A DNA stretch of 64,000 bases from an uncultured Eubacteriales bacterium (GCA_949001935.1 CARJLX010000003.1:1-64000); one strand, 5' to 3'; numbered from the stretch's first letter, positions 55,171 to 63,544 are shown. Notes: a model not told the origin generated them from the letters alone. A program made the numbers and translations.

Positions 55171-55324
55171 TTCGACTAAAATCTATAAAAATCACTATTT
55201 TATTAGATGTTTTCGCGAGTTTAGCCTTATAAAATAGTGTCGGTTTGATTGTAAAAAGGTTTTTTTATGTATTTTAAAAGTGCTTGTTGTCATATTTTGT
55301 AAAAAAATAAATATTTATGTCGAA
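55171..55324. promoter_or_regulatory. Spo0A-type boxes upstream of the second Spo0A-C-like gene
   Basis: TGTCGAA (55318-55324, plus) and TTCGACT (55171-55177, i.e. AGTCGAA on the minus strand). The rest of the 385-base divergent region is AT-rich and contains the leaderless promoter of the next gene (TTGTTT 55414-55419, TATATT 55437-55442). Confidence 0.55.
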
Positions 55325-55448
55325 AATAATAGAATTCAGTCATATCATCTTTATATTATATAAATAATCGTTATTGGGATTTTGCAAATTTTGACAAAAT
55401 TTTTATAAATGTGTTGTTTTTAGCTTTTTAATGTGTTATATTAAAAAC

Positions 55449-56219
55449 ATGTTTAAATGGACAAAAAGTGATGCAATAGTTTTACCTCTTGTGCTTCTTG
55501 GGTTGATTTTAATTGGAGTGGCACTTGGTTTTTTATTGCGAAAACAAAAGGGCTGGGTTAAGCGAATCCCGTTAATTTTAATTGCAATTTTGGTAGTAGG
55601 TCTTGAAATTGCAAAACAAGCTTTATATGCAGGAAAACCTGATTTCAATTATTATGTTCTTCCTCTTCACTTTTGTTCACTATTCGTAGTTCTTATTCCT
55701 TTATCTCAACTCTTTGGTGAAAGGTTTGGAAGTGTGTTTAAACCTATGGCATTTTGTTATGCGATTGCTGTTATGTGTTTGACCTATGCAAATCCTTTAG
55801 GGTTGATTGGAAATTCAACTGCTGATGTGTTTGGCACTTTCCATAATTTCCATACCTTCTTTTTCCATCATGCGGTGATAGCCTATGTAATATTTTCAAT
55901 TGCTTTAAATGATTACAAACCTAAATATAAAGATTGTATAAATGTTGCAGGAGGTGTGGTTCTCTATGCTTGTTATGCAACCCCATGTGCTTATATGTTA
56001 AATTCTAACTATGCAAATATATTATTTTGTCAGTTTCAACCGTTAGAAGATTTTAGATTATATGCAGGGCAAATTTGGTATAATGTTGTTTTGTTTGTTA
56101 TTGGTATTTCAGCCATGATTTTGATTTGCGTGTTGTATAACCTTATATATAAGGCTGTTAAAAAACAGATCATAAATAGACAGACAAAAAAGGTGGTTTA
56201 CATAAAACCTAAAAATTAA
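55449..56219 (+). CDS. YwaF/TMEM164-like polytopic membrane protein
   Basis: 256 residues from the ATG at 55449; the frame extends six codons upstream but those overlap the -10 box TATATT (55437-55442). Seven hydrophobic segments. YVLPLHFCSLFVVLIPLSQLF and FHNFHTFFFHHAVIAYVIFSIAL match the TIGR02206/YwaF pattern (LPLHLCxL, xxHH). Function unknown. TTGTTT lies 17 bases before the -10, so the transcript should begin at the ATG. Confidence 0.78.
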   Translation: MFKWTKSDAIVLPLVLLGLILIGVALGFLLRKQKGWVKRIPLILIAILVVGLEIAKQALYAGKPDFNYYVLPLHFCSLFVVLIPLSQLFGERFGSVFKPMAFCYAIAVMCLTYANPLGLIGNSTADVFGTFHNFHTFFFHHAVIAYVIFSIALNDYKPKYKDCINVAGGVVLYACYATPCAYMLNSNYANILFCQFQPLEDFRLYAGQIWYNVVLFVIGISAMILICVLYNLIYKAVKKQIINRQTKKVVYIKPKN

Positions 56220-56305
56220 ATGTGACAAAATAAGCCAAAATTGTTTATACTTTTTCTCCTTTGGGAGCATACTATAGTAATGTAATCAAAAAAAGGAGAT
56301 AAAAA

Positions 56306-56539
56306 ATGAACGAATTAGTTAAAAGTATGGATAGTCTTCCAAAACTCGTGAAAGTAATTCTTGCACTTCCAGTTTTAGATATTATCTGGGCAATCTATCG
56401 TCTTTGTAGATCTATTTCAAAGAACTCTGTTGTAGGAATTGTGCTTGCCGTGTTAATGATAATTTTCTGTCCAGTTATTTTATGGGTAGTCGACATCATC
56501 ACATTAATTGTAAGTGACAAAGTTTTATGGATTGATTAA
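56306..56539 (+). CDS. small two-helix membrane protein
   Basis: 77 residues, hydrophobic segments at about 15-35 and 45-70, NELVKSMDSLPKLVKVILALP at the start. AAAGGAG precedes the ATG. No family recognised. Terminator follows at 56541-56575. Confidence 0.75.
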   Translation: MNELVKSMDSLPKLVKVILALPVLDIIWAIYRLCRSISKNSVVGIVLAVLMIIFCPVILWVVDIITLIVSDKVLWID

Positions 56540-56540
56540 A

Positions 56541-56576
56541 ATAAAAGCCTCTTTTATTAAAAGAGGCTTTTTTATT
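56541..56576 (+). terminator. intrinsic terminator
   Basis: AAAAGCCTCTTTTA pairs with AAAGAGGCTTTTTT; strong stem followed by a T run. Confidence 0.85.
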
Positions 56577-56634
56577 GATGGCTATTTGAATAAAATGTTA
56601 TCTTCTGCACACAATAACAGCGGGAGGAAAATAA

Positions 56635-57150
56635 ATGAAAAGTAAAACATTAGTTAAATGTACAGCTTTAGGAATGTGTGCATTGTCTGCAGTTGGTTTT
56701 GTAGGCTGTGGGAAGGGAGAGCTTGTTTCCTTTGGTCAATATAGCGGAACATATGATAACAACAATTATTCAGTTGCCGCTTCAACATGGGAAAAACAAA
56801 GTGATGAGGAAGGCTTTAATGGTGTTTGGAAATTGACTGGAACTGTTAAGTATGATGATAATACTGGTAAAGCATTGTATTATGGCAATGCTGACACAAA
56901 ACATTATGTAGCGATAACTGTAGATCATGAAAGTGGGGTTGTTCCAGAAAATCCTACATATTTAGTGAATTCAAACACGGTTAAACCTTTTGATAATGGT
57001 AATGAAAATACATTCACGCTTATTAAATCTATAAGTGATCAAAGCCAGGATTTTACTTTAACTATAAATTGGAACAGCGAAACACAAGTAAAATATAAGT
57101 TTGTAATTGATCAATCTGCATTTACTTTAGAGCCTGCTCCACAAGCGTAA
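56635..57150 (+). CDS. small lipoprotein, unknown function
   Basis: 171 residues. Signal peptide with lipobox GFVGC (Cys about 25). The mature part is strand-rich, with YSVAASTWEKQSDEEGFNGVWKLTGTVKY, reminding of a beta-sandwich. GGGAGG precedes the ATG. No family recognised. Ends before the hairpin TCTAGCA-TC-TGCTAGA (57155-57178). Confidence 0.78.
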   Translation: MKSKTLVKCTALGMCALSAVGFVGCGKGELVSFGQYSGTYDNNNYSVAASTWEKQSDEEGFNGVWKLTGTVKYDDNTGKALYYGNADTKHYVAITVDHESGVVPENPTYLVNSNTVKPFDNGNENTFTLIKSISDQSQDFTLTINWNSETQVKYKFVIDQSAFTLEPAPQA

Positions 57151-57151
57151 T

Positions 57152-57180
57152 AAAAAATCTAGCATCTGCTAGACTTTTTT
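57152..57180 (+). terminator. terminator of the lipoprotein gene
   Basis: AAAAAATCTAGCA-TC-TGCTAGACTTTTTT. Confidence 0.8.
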
Positions 57181-57210
57181 AATTATCTTCTTTTTAATTT
57201 TTAAAACAAG

Positions 57211-57263
57211 AAAAACTAGGAATGAAACCTAGTTTTTAGTAATATGGCTCCCCCAGTAGGCTC
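57211..57263 (-). repeat. duplicated tRNA-Asn 3' end and terminator (remnant)
   Basis: About 52 bases matching 57342-57395 with only a few differences: the terminator AAAAACTAGG...CCTAGTTTTTAG plus TATGGCTCCCCCAGTAGG, the complement of the last about 20 bases of tRNA-Asn. Beyond 57263 the similarity stops. The direct repeat is spaced 131 bases from the real one. Confidence 0.75.
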
Positions 57264-57340
57264 AGGTCGCAGACGAACAAATAAAAAGCGAACAGGGAAG
57301 AGTGCATGCTTTTTGGTTGTCGCGAAATCTTTAAAAAAAT

Positions 57341-57370
57341 AAAAAACTAGGAATAAATCCTAGTTTTTAG
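57341..57370 (-). terminator. tRNA-Asn terminator
   Basis: AAAAACTAGGA-TAAA-TCCTAGTTTTT immediately after the tRNA on the minus strand. Confidence 0.8.
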
Positions 57371-57375
57371 CAATA

Positions 57376-57451
57376 TGGCTCCCCCAGTAGGACTCGAACC
57401 TACGACAACTCGGTTAACAGCCGAGTGCTCTACCGACTGAGCTATAGGGGA
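57376..57451 (-). tRNA. tRNA-Asn (GTT)
   Basis: 76 bases with encoded CCA, minus strand. Acceptor TCCCCTA/TGGGGGA, D arm GCTCAGTCGGTAGAGC, anticodon stem CTCGG/CCGAG with loop CTGTTAA, T loop TTCGAGT, discriminator G. Confidence 0.96.
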
Positions 57452-57597
57452 TTAGAGGGATGCATTAATTTTTTTAATGCATGGCTATAATATCAAATTT
57501 TTTTATAATTGTCAATAAATTATGAACAAAAAATTAAAAAATTTTTCTTAAATTTTTCCTTTTCTTTAAATATGTTTGAAAAAGCCTTGTTTTGTAG

Positions 57598-57603
57598 TAT
57601 AAT
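57598..57603 (+). promoter_or_regulatory. -10 box seven bases before a start codon
   Basis: TATAAT at 57598-57603; TTGAAA 16 bases upstream (57576-57581); ATG at 57611. Confidence 0.6.
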
Positions 57604-57610
57604 CTATTTA

Positions 57611-57769
57611 ATGAAAGATAAAAAATTTACAATAATTAGCCTTATTATAATACTTATTCTATTTGTGGCTGTTTTGGTCACAAGTATTTTGATAACGCAA
57701 AAAAAAGATGATTTAGATAAAATTCCTATGGAGTCAACACAAGAGTTTATTCTTGATGAGGTTGCTTAG
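57611..57769 (+). CDS. single-helix small membrane protein (52 aa)
   Basis: Short basic N-terminus, one hydrophobic helix (FTIISLIIILILFVAVLVTSIL) and an acidic tail ending FILDEVA. Start at the ATG 57611 is set by the -10 box seven bases upstream; there is no Shine-Dalgarno sequence. Overlaps the end of yabQ by 23 bases, convergently. Function unknown. Confidence 0.6.
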   Translation: MKDKKFTIISLIIILILFVAVLVTSILITQKKDDLDKIPMESTQEFILDEVA

Positions 57770-58157
57770 CGTCTTTTTTAATCTTTTTCTCTTTAACAGC
57801 CCCTTTAGAAGCTGTTTTTAATTTGTGAAATTTTAGTTTGGGAATTTTTATATTTGTAGATTTGTCTATGACTTTAGTTATTAAAGAACCAAGCGTAAAC
57901 CTTTGAATAGTGAAAGCTATTAGAAAGGTTAGTAAAATAAAAATTCTAAAAATACCATAATTAGTTATTAGATTAGTTAAGATTAATATCAAGACACTTG
58001 TGATTGTTGCAAAAAAGTATAAAAATTGTTTAGTAATCTTATTGCGATTGAAAAATATGTTCAAAAAATTAGCGATGTCAAAGAAGAAACCACTAATAAG
58101 CCCAGCAAGCATAATAAAAATAAAAACATAAGGTTGATTTAAAGTTGGATATAACAT
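57747..58157 (-). CDS. yabQ: spore cortex biosynthesis protein YabQ
   Basis: 136 residues. LNQPYVFIFIMLAGLISGFFFDIANFL at the N-terminus and three or four further hydrophobic segments fit YabQ, with a basic tail KLKFHKLKTASKGAVKEKKIKKDAK. Needed for cortex formation in Bacillus, with YabP encoded just upstream, as here. AAAGGT precedes the ATG. Three post-stop elements separate it from yabP. Confidence 0.8.
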   Translation of the reverse strand: MLYPTLNQPYVFIFIMLAGLISGFFFDIANFLNIFFNRNKITKQFLYFFATITSVLILILTNLITNYGIFRIFILLTFLIAFTIQRFTLGSLITKVIDKSTNIKIPKLKFHKLKTASKGAVKEKKIKKDAKQPHQE

Positions 58158-58177
58158 TTTGACCTTTTAAATTAGTG

Positions 58178-58330
58178 AGATAAAAGCCGTCGAACATTTG
58201 GTTCGCCCTGAACGAATACCGCCTATATTATAAATATGCTTGTTGATAATCGTCGAACATCTGGTTCGTCTTGACCGGATACTCTTTAAAATTCAAATAT
58301 GTGTGTTGATGAACGGTAAAGCATTTGGCT
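58178..58330 (-). repeat. three tandem post-stop elements (copies 5-7, B type)
   Basis: On the minus strand, reading from the yabP stop: (a) AGCCAAATGCTTTACCGTTC-ATCAACACACATATTTGAA; (b) GACGAACCAGATGTTCGACG-ATTATCAACAAGCATATTTA; (c) GGCGAACCAAATGTTCGACG-GCTTTTATC. (b) and (c) are each preceded by GTATyCGkTCArG. GAAC-CAAAT-GTTC and AGC-CAAAT-GCT form similar stem-loops with a CARAT loop. Period about 65 bases. Confidence 0.7.
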
Positions 58331-58585
58331 TTATTTGAAGAGGCGTTTTAATAAAGGAACTTTGTTTCCACCAAGAGCGGTAAACTTGATGTTGGTAATC
58401 TTGCCTAAAAAACTAACCTCGCTATTGTCAAGGTCAAGTTTGCGTACTTCAAGCCCTGTTCCTGTTATAATAATGGTGTTGTCTTTGGTTTCAACAACAG
58501 CTTGGGTTTGTGTAGAAGAAACAACTTTGGTTGCTCCATGTATTGAAATACTGGAAGAGTTTTCAATAGTGATAAGTTCGTTCAT
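58331..58585 (-). CDS. yabP: sporulation protein YabP
   Basis: 84 residues. ITIENSSSISIHGATKVVSSTQTQAVVETKDNTIIITGTGLEVRKLDLDNSEVSFLGKITNIKF is the YabP/YqfC pattern (RxxLxxxGVxxVxxFxExxIxLxTxxGxLxIxGxxLxIxxLxxExGxxxIxGxI). Beta-sandwich spore-coat assembly family. TTAGGAG precedes the ATG. Operon with yabQ. Confidence 0.92.
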   Translation of the reverse strand: MNELITIENSSSISIHGATKVVSSTQTQAVVETKDNTIIITGTGLEVRKLDLDNSEVSFLGKITNIKFTALGGNKVPLLKRLFK

Positions 58586-58640
58586 AAAAATATTCTCCTA
58601 ATCAATTTTATTATTAATAAAGTATTTTTATGAAAAGTTC

Positions 58641-58669
58641 TTCACAAATTTTTCGTTTTGTGATAAACT
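58641..58669 (+). promoter_or_regulatory. promoter placing transcription start at the rluA-like ATG
   Basis: TTCACA (58641-58646), 17-base spacer, TAAACT (58664-58669); ATG at 58676. Confidence 0.65.
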
Positions 58670-58675
58670 GTTTTT

Positions 58676-59497
58676 ATGGAAAAGTTAAGTTTTGTGAATG
58701 ATAGACAAGAAAAGATTGCAGATATACTCTGTAAAAAAGGTTTTTCGTACAATTATGTATGCAAACTTTTAAGAAATAAAGATGTTAAAATAGATGACAT
58801 TCGAACTAAAGACAATGTTGTTGTTGAAAAAGGCAGTAATGTAGCGGTTTTTTATGAAAAGGGAGCACTAAGCCAGGGCTATGAAATTGTTTTCCAAGAT
58901 AATAACATAATTGTTTTAGATAAAAAGACAGGCATAGAAGTTGAAGGAGTGGACGGACTTGAAGGAAGAATCTCAGGAGCTATGGCTGTGCATAGACTTG
59001 ATCGCAACACCGAAGGGCTTATGGTTATGGCTAAAAATAAAGTGACTAAGGAAATATTTTTAAATGCTTTTAAAAAACATGCAATAACAAAAAAGTATAT
59101 CGCCGAAGTTGTAGGAGCAACAGATTTTGATGGAAAAATATATAAAGCATACTTAGGAAAAGATAGCGAAACAAGCTTAGTACGAGTTTATGCAAACGCA
59201 GGTCGAGGACGAGAGGAAATTAAAACAGGTTTCAAAACAATAAAGTCAAATCCAACAAGTAGTATAGTTGAATGTGACCTTTTAACAGGTAAAACTCATC
59301 AAATTCGTGCACACCTTGCATATCTTGGTCATCCAATTATAGGAGATGGAAAATACGGAAAAAATGAAGATAATAAAAAGTTTAAGAAGAAAACCCAACA
59401 ACTTTATTGCACATTTCTAAAACTTGATGGACTCTCTGGCGAGCTGGAATATTTGAATAACAAAACTTTTACTAAAAAGCCGGAATGGCTGAAATAA
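58676..59497 (+). CDS. RluA-family pseudouridine synthase
   Basis: 273 residues. Short N-terminal S4-like part (VNDRQEKIADILCKKGFSYNYVCKLLRNKDVKID), catalytic AMAVHRLDRNTEGLMVMAKN with the essential Asp in HRLDR, and LLTGKTHQIRAHLAYLGHPIIGD. Converts uridines in rRNA or tRNA to pseudouridine; target unknown. No Shine-Dalgarno; the -10 box ends six bases before the ATG. Confidence 0.93.
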   Translation: MEKLSFVNDRQEKIADILCKKGFSYNYVCKLLRNKDVKIDDIRTKDNVVVEKGSNVAVFYEKGALSQGYEIVFQDNNIIVLDKKTGIEVEGVDGLEGRISGAMAVHRLDRNTEGLMVMAKNKVTKEIFLNAFKKHAITKKYIAEVVGATDFDGKIYKAYLGKDSETSLVRVYANAGRGREEIKTGFKTIKSNPTSSIVECDLLTGKTHQIRAHLAYLGHPIIGDGKYGKNEDNKKFKKKTQQLYCTFLKLDGLSGELEYLNNKTFTKKPEWLK

Positions 59498-59523
59498 AAA
59501 AACATGCACTGCATGTTTTTTTT
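59493..59523 (+). terminator. terminator shared with the tRNA-Arg 3' end
   Basis: AAAAAACATGCA-CTGCATGTTTTTTTT. Its T run reaches the 3' end of tRNA-Arg on the other strand. Confidence 0.85.
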
Positions 59524-59599
59524 GGTGTTCCCGCCCGGAGTCTAACCGGGAATCTTCGCCTTAGGAGGGCGCTGCGTTATACAATTACGCCACGAGAAC
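59523..59599 (-). tRNA. tRNA-Arg (CCT) with unusual T loop
   Basis: 77 bases with encoded CCA on the minus strand. Acceptor GTTCTCG/CGGGAAC, D arm GCGT-AATTGTATA-ACGC, anticodon arm GCGCC-CTCCTAA-GGCGA (27-43 is G-A), T arm CCCGG-TTAGACT-CCGGG. The T loop has A at position 56 in place of C and the D loop has T at 19 in place of G. Promoter TTGCAA-17-TATACT upstream. Confidence 0.9.
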
Positions 59600-59657
59600 A
59601 TGTGAGTAAAGTATAACACAAAACTCTTTTATTTGCAATTTTTTAGAGTAAATTTGC

Positions 59658-59903
59658 TTATTTTTTATATAATTGAACTGCTATATCTTTATCTACGGAT
59701 ATTTTCAAAATGTCAAATAATGGTAGCACGGTAGAAAGTCTGGCATTTTTAGTTTTGACTTTTAGCAAATTTGTTATAGTTTTATATGAAATGCCAGACA
59801 ATTTGCAAAGTTGGGCTATGGTTAGATTTTTATCTTGCATTTTTGATTTTAATACATTCGCTACTAGGCAATATAATTGCTGTGTTGTTTTATCTAATTT
59901 CAT
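59658..59903 (-). CDS. XRE-family helix-turn-helix regulator
   Basis: 81 residues. One helix-turn-helix domain: NLTIAQLCKLSGISYKTITNLLKVKTKNARLSTVLPLFDILKISVDKDI. AGGAGG precedes the ATG. The 190 bases to uvrA contain two A/T palindromes (AAAGAAAA-CTGGC-TTTTCTTT at 59981-60001; TTTCTTTTCTTTTAAAGAAA from 60004) but no further gene. Confidence 0.85.
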   Translation of the reverse strand: MKLDKTTQQLYCLVANVLKSKMQDKNLTIAQLCKLSGISYKTITNLLKVKTKNARLSTVLPLFDILKISVDKDIAVQLYKK

Positions 59904-60057
59904 TTTACCTCCTTTTATGGCATAACAACATATCTTATTTTCTATATACAGGTGCTAGGCTAGTGATTTAAAAAAACAAAAAAGAAAACTGGCTTTTCTT
60001 TGATTTCTTTTCTTTTAAAGAAAAGAAAGTTAAAATAAAATCCAAAAATAAATTTAC

Positions 60058-60086
60058 TTGATATTGTTCAAGAAAATGGCTATAAT
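60058..60086 (+). promoter_or_regulatory. uvrA promoter, apparent leaderless start
   Basis: TTGATA (60058-60063), 17-base spacer, TATAAT (60081-60086); ATG at 60093, no Shine-Dalgarno sequence. Confidence 0.75.
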
Positions 60087-60092
60087 ATAGTT

Positions 60093-62927
60093 ATGAAAAA
60101 TTCTATTCTTATCAGTGGTGCAAGAGAGAATAACTTAAAAAATGTTTCTCTTGAAATACCTAAAAACAAATTGATTGTGTTTACTGGGGTGAGTGGTTCA
60201 GGCAAAACCAGCCTTGCTTTTGGAACTATTTTTGCTGAAGGGCAAAGACGATATATCGAAAGTCTTTCTTCTTACGCTAGACAATTTTTGGGACAGGCTC
60301 AAAAACCGGATGTAGAGTCAATTGAAGGGCTTAGTCCTGCAATTTCTATTGACCAAAAGACGACTAATCATAATCCTCGTTCAACTGTTGGAACGGTGAC
60401 GGAAATTTACGATTATTTGCGTCTACTTTTTGCTAGAGTGGGGACGCCCTATTGTCCTCATTGCAATAAACCAATTGCTCAACAAACAATTGACCAAATT
60501 ATTGACAGTGTTCTTGAAAAAACTGAGGGTAGCAGATTGACAATCCTTTCTCCAATAGTTAGAGGTCAAAAGGGTGCATTTGCTAAACAATTTGAAAGTT
60601 TGAAAAAGAGCGGTTTTGTTCGTGTTCAAGTTGATGGAAGCATATACAGTTTGGATGAAGAAATCAATTTGGACAAAAATCTCAAACACAATATTAGAGC
60701 GGTGGTAGACAGAATAGTATTGAAAGATGGTGTTCGTTCGCGTTTGAATGACAGTCTTGAAACTGCACTAAAACTTGCCGAAGGTCTTGTTATTGTTGAT
60801 TGTGATGGTGAGGAGCAACTTTATTCAACCAATTATGCCTGCGCTGAATGCGGGTGGACTTTGGAAGAGGTTTCACCAAGATTATTTTCTTTTAATGCAC
60901 CTTATGGAGCATGTCCAAATTGTTCTGGACTTGGTGTTGTCACAGATATTGACGAAGGGTTAGTTATGAAAAATGGCGATCTTTCAATTAGCGAGGGAGC
61001 ATTTAATATAACTGGTTGGCGTTATGATGAAGGTTCAATGACGCAGAGATATTTCAATGCTCTTTCTAAAAAATATAGTATTGATCTAGAAAAACCTGTA
61101 AAAAATCTGCCTTGCAAACAACTTGACATTTTGCTTTATGGCAATAACGGTGAAAAGCTAGATCTATACGACAGCGAAGCTCGCAATAAAACTTTTGAAC
61201 ATTATAATGGTAAAAAAGCACTTTCTTTTGAAGGGATAATTAACAATCTTAAGCGTAGATTAACAGAAGGAAAGAGCGAGTTTATTAAGCTTGAGATTGC
61301 CAAATTTGTTAGAGAACAAACATGTCCTGTTTGTAAAGGTAAACGATTAAATGAAGCCGCTCTTTCTGTTAGAGTAAATAACAAAAATATTGCAGACACT
61401 TGTGATATGAGTGTTGGGGAACTTGTGCCATATTTTGTTGGGCTAAAACTCGATAAATCTAAGGCGGAGATTGCTAAAAGTATTTTGAAAGAAATAAATG
61501 CTCGTCTTAAATTTTTAAGTGATGTAGGGTTAAATTATTTAACGCTTTCGCGTTCGGCAAGCACTCTTTCAGGTGGCGAAGCACAAAGAATACGTCTTGC
61601 TACTCAAATAGGAAGCGGACTTTCTGGAGTATTATATATTTTGGATGAGCCTAGTATTGGTTTACATCAACGAGATAACGATAGACTTATTGAAACTATG
61701 AAAAACCTTCGTGATCTTGGCAACACCTTAATTGTTGTTGAACATGACGAGGACACAATTCGAACAGCCGACTGGCTTGTTGATGTTGGGCCATATGCAG
61801 GTGTTCATGGTGGTGAAATTGTAGGTAATGGCACTGTTGAAGAGGTTATGAAAAATTCAAATTCAATAACAGCAAAGTTTTTGCGAGGTGAAGAAAAAAT
61901 AGAAACGCCTAAAGTTCGCCGAAAGCCTACTAAGTATTTAAAAGTTAGAGGTGCAAAAGAAAACAATCTTCGTGATATTGATGTAGATATTCCTTTAGGA
62001 GTATTCACAGTTGTGACAGGTGTGTCGGGAAGCGGAAAATCAAGTTTGATTAATGAAATTGTTTATCCTTATCTATCAAACGCTCTCAATAATTCTAGAC
62101 TTGAACTAGGTGCTTTTAAGAAAATAGAGAATGTTGACCTTTTAGATAAAGTTATTTGCATAGATCAGTCGCCTATAGGCAGAACTCCAAGATCTAATCC
62201 TGCAACCTATGTTGGAATGTTTACTGCAATTAGAGAACTTTTTGCCTCAACTCCTGACGCAAAAATGCGTGGGTATTTGCCAGGTAGATTTTCTTTTAAT
62301 GTTAAAGGTGGAAGATGTGACGCTTGCGAAGGGGCTGGAGTTAAGGAAATAGAAATGTTTTTCTTGCCAGATATTACTGTCCCTTGCGAAGTTTGTAAAG
62401 GTCATAGATATAACCATGAGACCTTGGAGGTTAAATATAAAGGCAAGACAATTTCTGATGTTTTAGATATGACGGTAGAAGAAGCTTTAACTTTTTTTGA
62501 GAATATACCGCAAATAAAAGCAAAAGTTCAGGCTCTTCATGATGTTGGACTTGATTATATCAAACTTGGGCAGTCTGCGACAACGCTGTCAGGTGGTGAG
62601 GCTCAACGCGTTAAACTTGCAACAGAACTTTCTAAAAAGTCGACAGGCAAAACGATTTATCTTTTAGACGAGCCTACAACAGGACTTCATATGTATGATG
62701 TTCGTAAACTTATTGGAATATTGAATAGGCTAGTTGAAGGCGGTAATAGTGTTGTGGTGATAGAGCATAATCTTGATGTTATTAAATCTGCCGATCAAAT
62801 TATAGATCTAGGGCCAGAAGGTGGTTCAGGTGGCGGAACTATTGTTGCAAAAGGAACCCCAGAAGAGGTGGCTTTAGTTCCAGAAAGTTTTACAGGGCAT
62901 TTTTTAAGAAGGTTTTTAAATAAGTAA
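60093..62927 (+). CDS. uvrA: excinuclease ABC subunit A
   Basis: 944 residues, normal length. Two ATPase modules: Walker [13 protein letters not shown] and [12 protein letters not shown], signatures [16 protein letters not shown] and [16 protein letters not shown], Walker [14 protein letters not shown] and [13 protein letters not shown]. Zinc-finger cysteines in CAECGW...CPNCSG and [11 protein letters not shown]...[10 protein letters not shown]. Damage recognition subunit of nucleotide excision repair. uvrB is not next to it. Leaderless promoter geometry. Confidence 0.98.
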   Translation: MKNSILISGARENNLKNVSLEIPKNKLIVFTGVSGSGKTSLAFGTIFAEGQRRYIESLSSYARQFLGQAQKPDVESIEGLSPAISIDQKTTNHNPRSTVGTVTEIYDYLRLLFARVGTPYCPHCNKPIAQQTIDQIIDSVLEKTEGSRLTILSPIVRGQKGAFAKQFESLKKSGFVRVQVDGSIYSLDEEINLDKNLKHNIRAVVDRIVLKDGVRSRLNDSLETALKLAEGLVIVDCDGEEQLYSTNYACAECGWTLEEVSPRLFSFNAPYGACPNCSGLGVVTDIDEGLVMKNGDLSISEGAFNITGWRYDEGSMTQRYFNALSKKYSIDLEKPVKNLPCKQLDILLYGNNGEKLDLYDSEARNKTFEHYNGKKALSFEGIINNLKRRLTEGKSEFIKLEIAKFVREQTCPVCKGKRLNEAALSVRVNNKNIADTCDMSVGELVPYFVGLKLDKSKAEIAKSILKEINARLKFLSDVGLNYLTLSRSASTLSGGEAQRIRLATQIGSGLSGVLYILDEPSIGLHQRDNDRLIETMKNLRDLGNTLIVVEHDEDTIRTADWLVDVGPYAGVHGGEIVGNGTVEEVMKNSNSITAKFLRGEEKIETPKVRRKPTKYLKVRGAKENNLRDIDVDIPLGVFTVVTGVSGSGKSSLINEIVYPYLSNALNNSRLELGAFKKIENVDLLDKVICIDQSPIGRTPRSNPATYVGMFTAIRELFASTPDAKMRGYLPGRFSFNVKGGRCDACEGAGVKEIEMFFLPDITVPCEVCKGHRYNHETLEVKYKGKTISDVLDMTVEEALTFFENIPQIKAKVQALHDVGLDYIKLGQSATTLSGGEAQRVKLATELSKKSTGKTIYLLDEPTTGLHMYDVRKLIGILNRLVEGGNSVVVIEHNLDVIKSADQIIDLGPEGGSGGGTIVAKGTPEEVALVPESFTGHFLRRFLNK

Positions 62928-62957
62928 AAAAAGATAATTTTATAAATTATCTTTTTT
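62925..62957. terminator. bidirectional terminator of uvrA and the lipoprotein
   Basis: AAAAAAAGATAATTT-TATA-AATTATCTTTTTTT. Confidence 0.85.
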
Positions 62958-62965
62958 TGATAATG

Positions 62966-63400
62966 TTATTTATAAACTAACGTAATTATAAATTTGTTAT
63001 CTTCAATAAAAGGTTTAACCATGTATTCCTCAAATTTGTCTAGTTTAGATTGAAGAAACGCATTTAAAATTCCAAACTCTTCAAGGGAAAACGTTTTTGT
63101 TTGACAAATGATCCTTGCTCCATTTTTGATTCCCTTAATCAAAAAATCGTGTTCATTATCAAAATAGCCACTTTTAATCAATATATTTATAATTTCCTTG
63201 CAACTTTCTTTTAAAACTCTATCGTTTAGTTCATCTTCTTCAGGGTTTTCGTCTTTATCTTCTTGGTCTGTATGGTTTTTATCGTCGTCTGGCAAAACAA
63301 TTTCACCCTTTTGAGGCGGTTTTTCCACGCAACCAGAAAAAGCAAGAGGTAGCATAATAAAAGAAAGGCAAAGCATTAGACATATCAAAACTCTTTTCAT
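62966..63400 (-). CDS. small lipoprotein, unknown function
   Basis: 144 residues from the ATG at 63400 (GGGGA upstream); the open frame is 11 codons longer. Signal peptide with lipobox FSGC (Cys about 24), an acidic linker (DDDKNHTDQEDKDENPEEDE) and a C-terminal folded part of about 85 residues. No family recognised. TTCGACA at 63416-63422, i.e. a Spo0A-type TGTCGAA on the minus strand, lies 16 bases before the start. Confidence 0.75.
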   Translation of the reverse strand: MKRVLICLMLCLSFIMLPLAFSGCVEKPPQKGEIVLPDDDKNHTDQEDKDENPEEDELNDRVLKESCKEIINILIKSGYFDNEHDFLIKGIKNGARIICQTKTFSLEEFGILNAFLQSKLDKFEEYMVKPFIEDNKFIITLVYK

Positions 63401-63500
63401 ATCATTCCCCATTTTTCGACAATATTTTAACATATTAAAAATTTGCAGTCAAGTTAAGAGGGCGAGAGAATAATAAATCTTCACTAAGTTGATATTTTTG

Positions 63501-63529
63501 TTGACAATTTGTTTAAAATAGTTTAGAAT
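63501..63529 (+). promoter_or_regulatory. promoter of the T-box regulated synthetase
   Basis: TTGACA (63501-63506), 17-base spacer, TAGAAT (63524-63529). Confidence 0.75.
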
Positions 63530-63544
63530 AAAGCATAATCAAGC

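Noticed and set aside
60004..60028. TTTCTTTT/AAAAGAAA palindrome before uvrA as an SOS operator
   Set aside because: It does not match the Bacillus-type (CGAAC-N4-GTTCG) or E. coli-type LexA box. CGAAC-N5-GTTCG does occur at 58191 and 58253, but with five loop bases and inside the post-stop element family, not in front of a repair gene.
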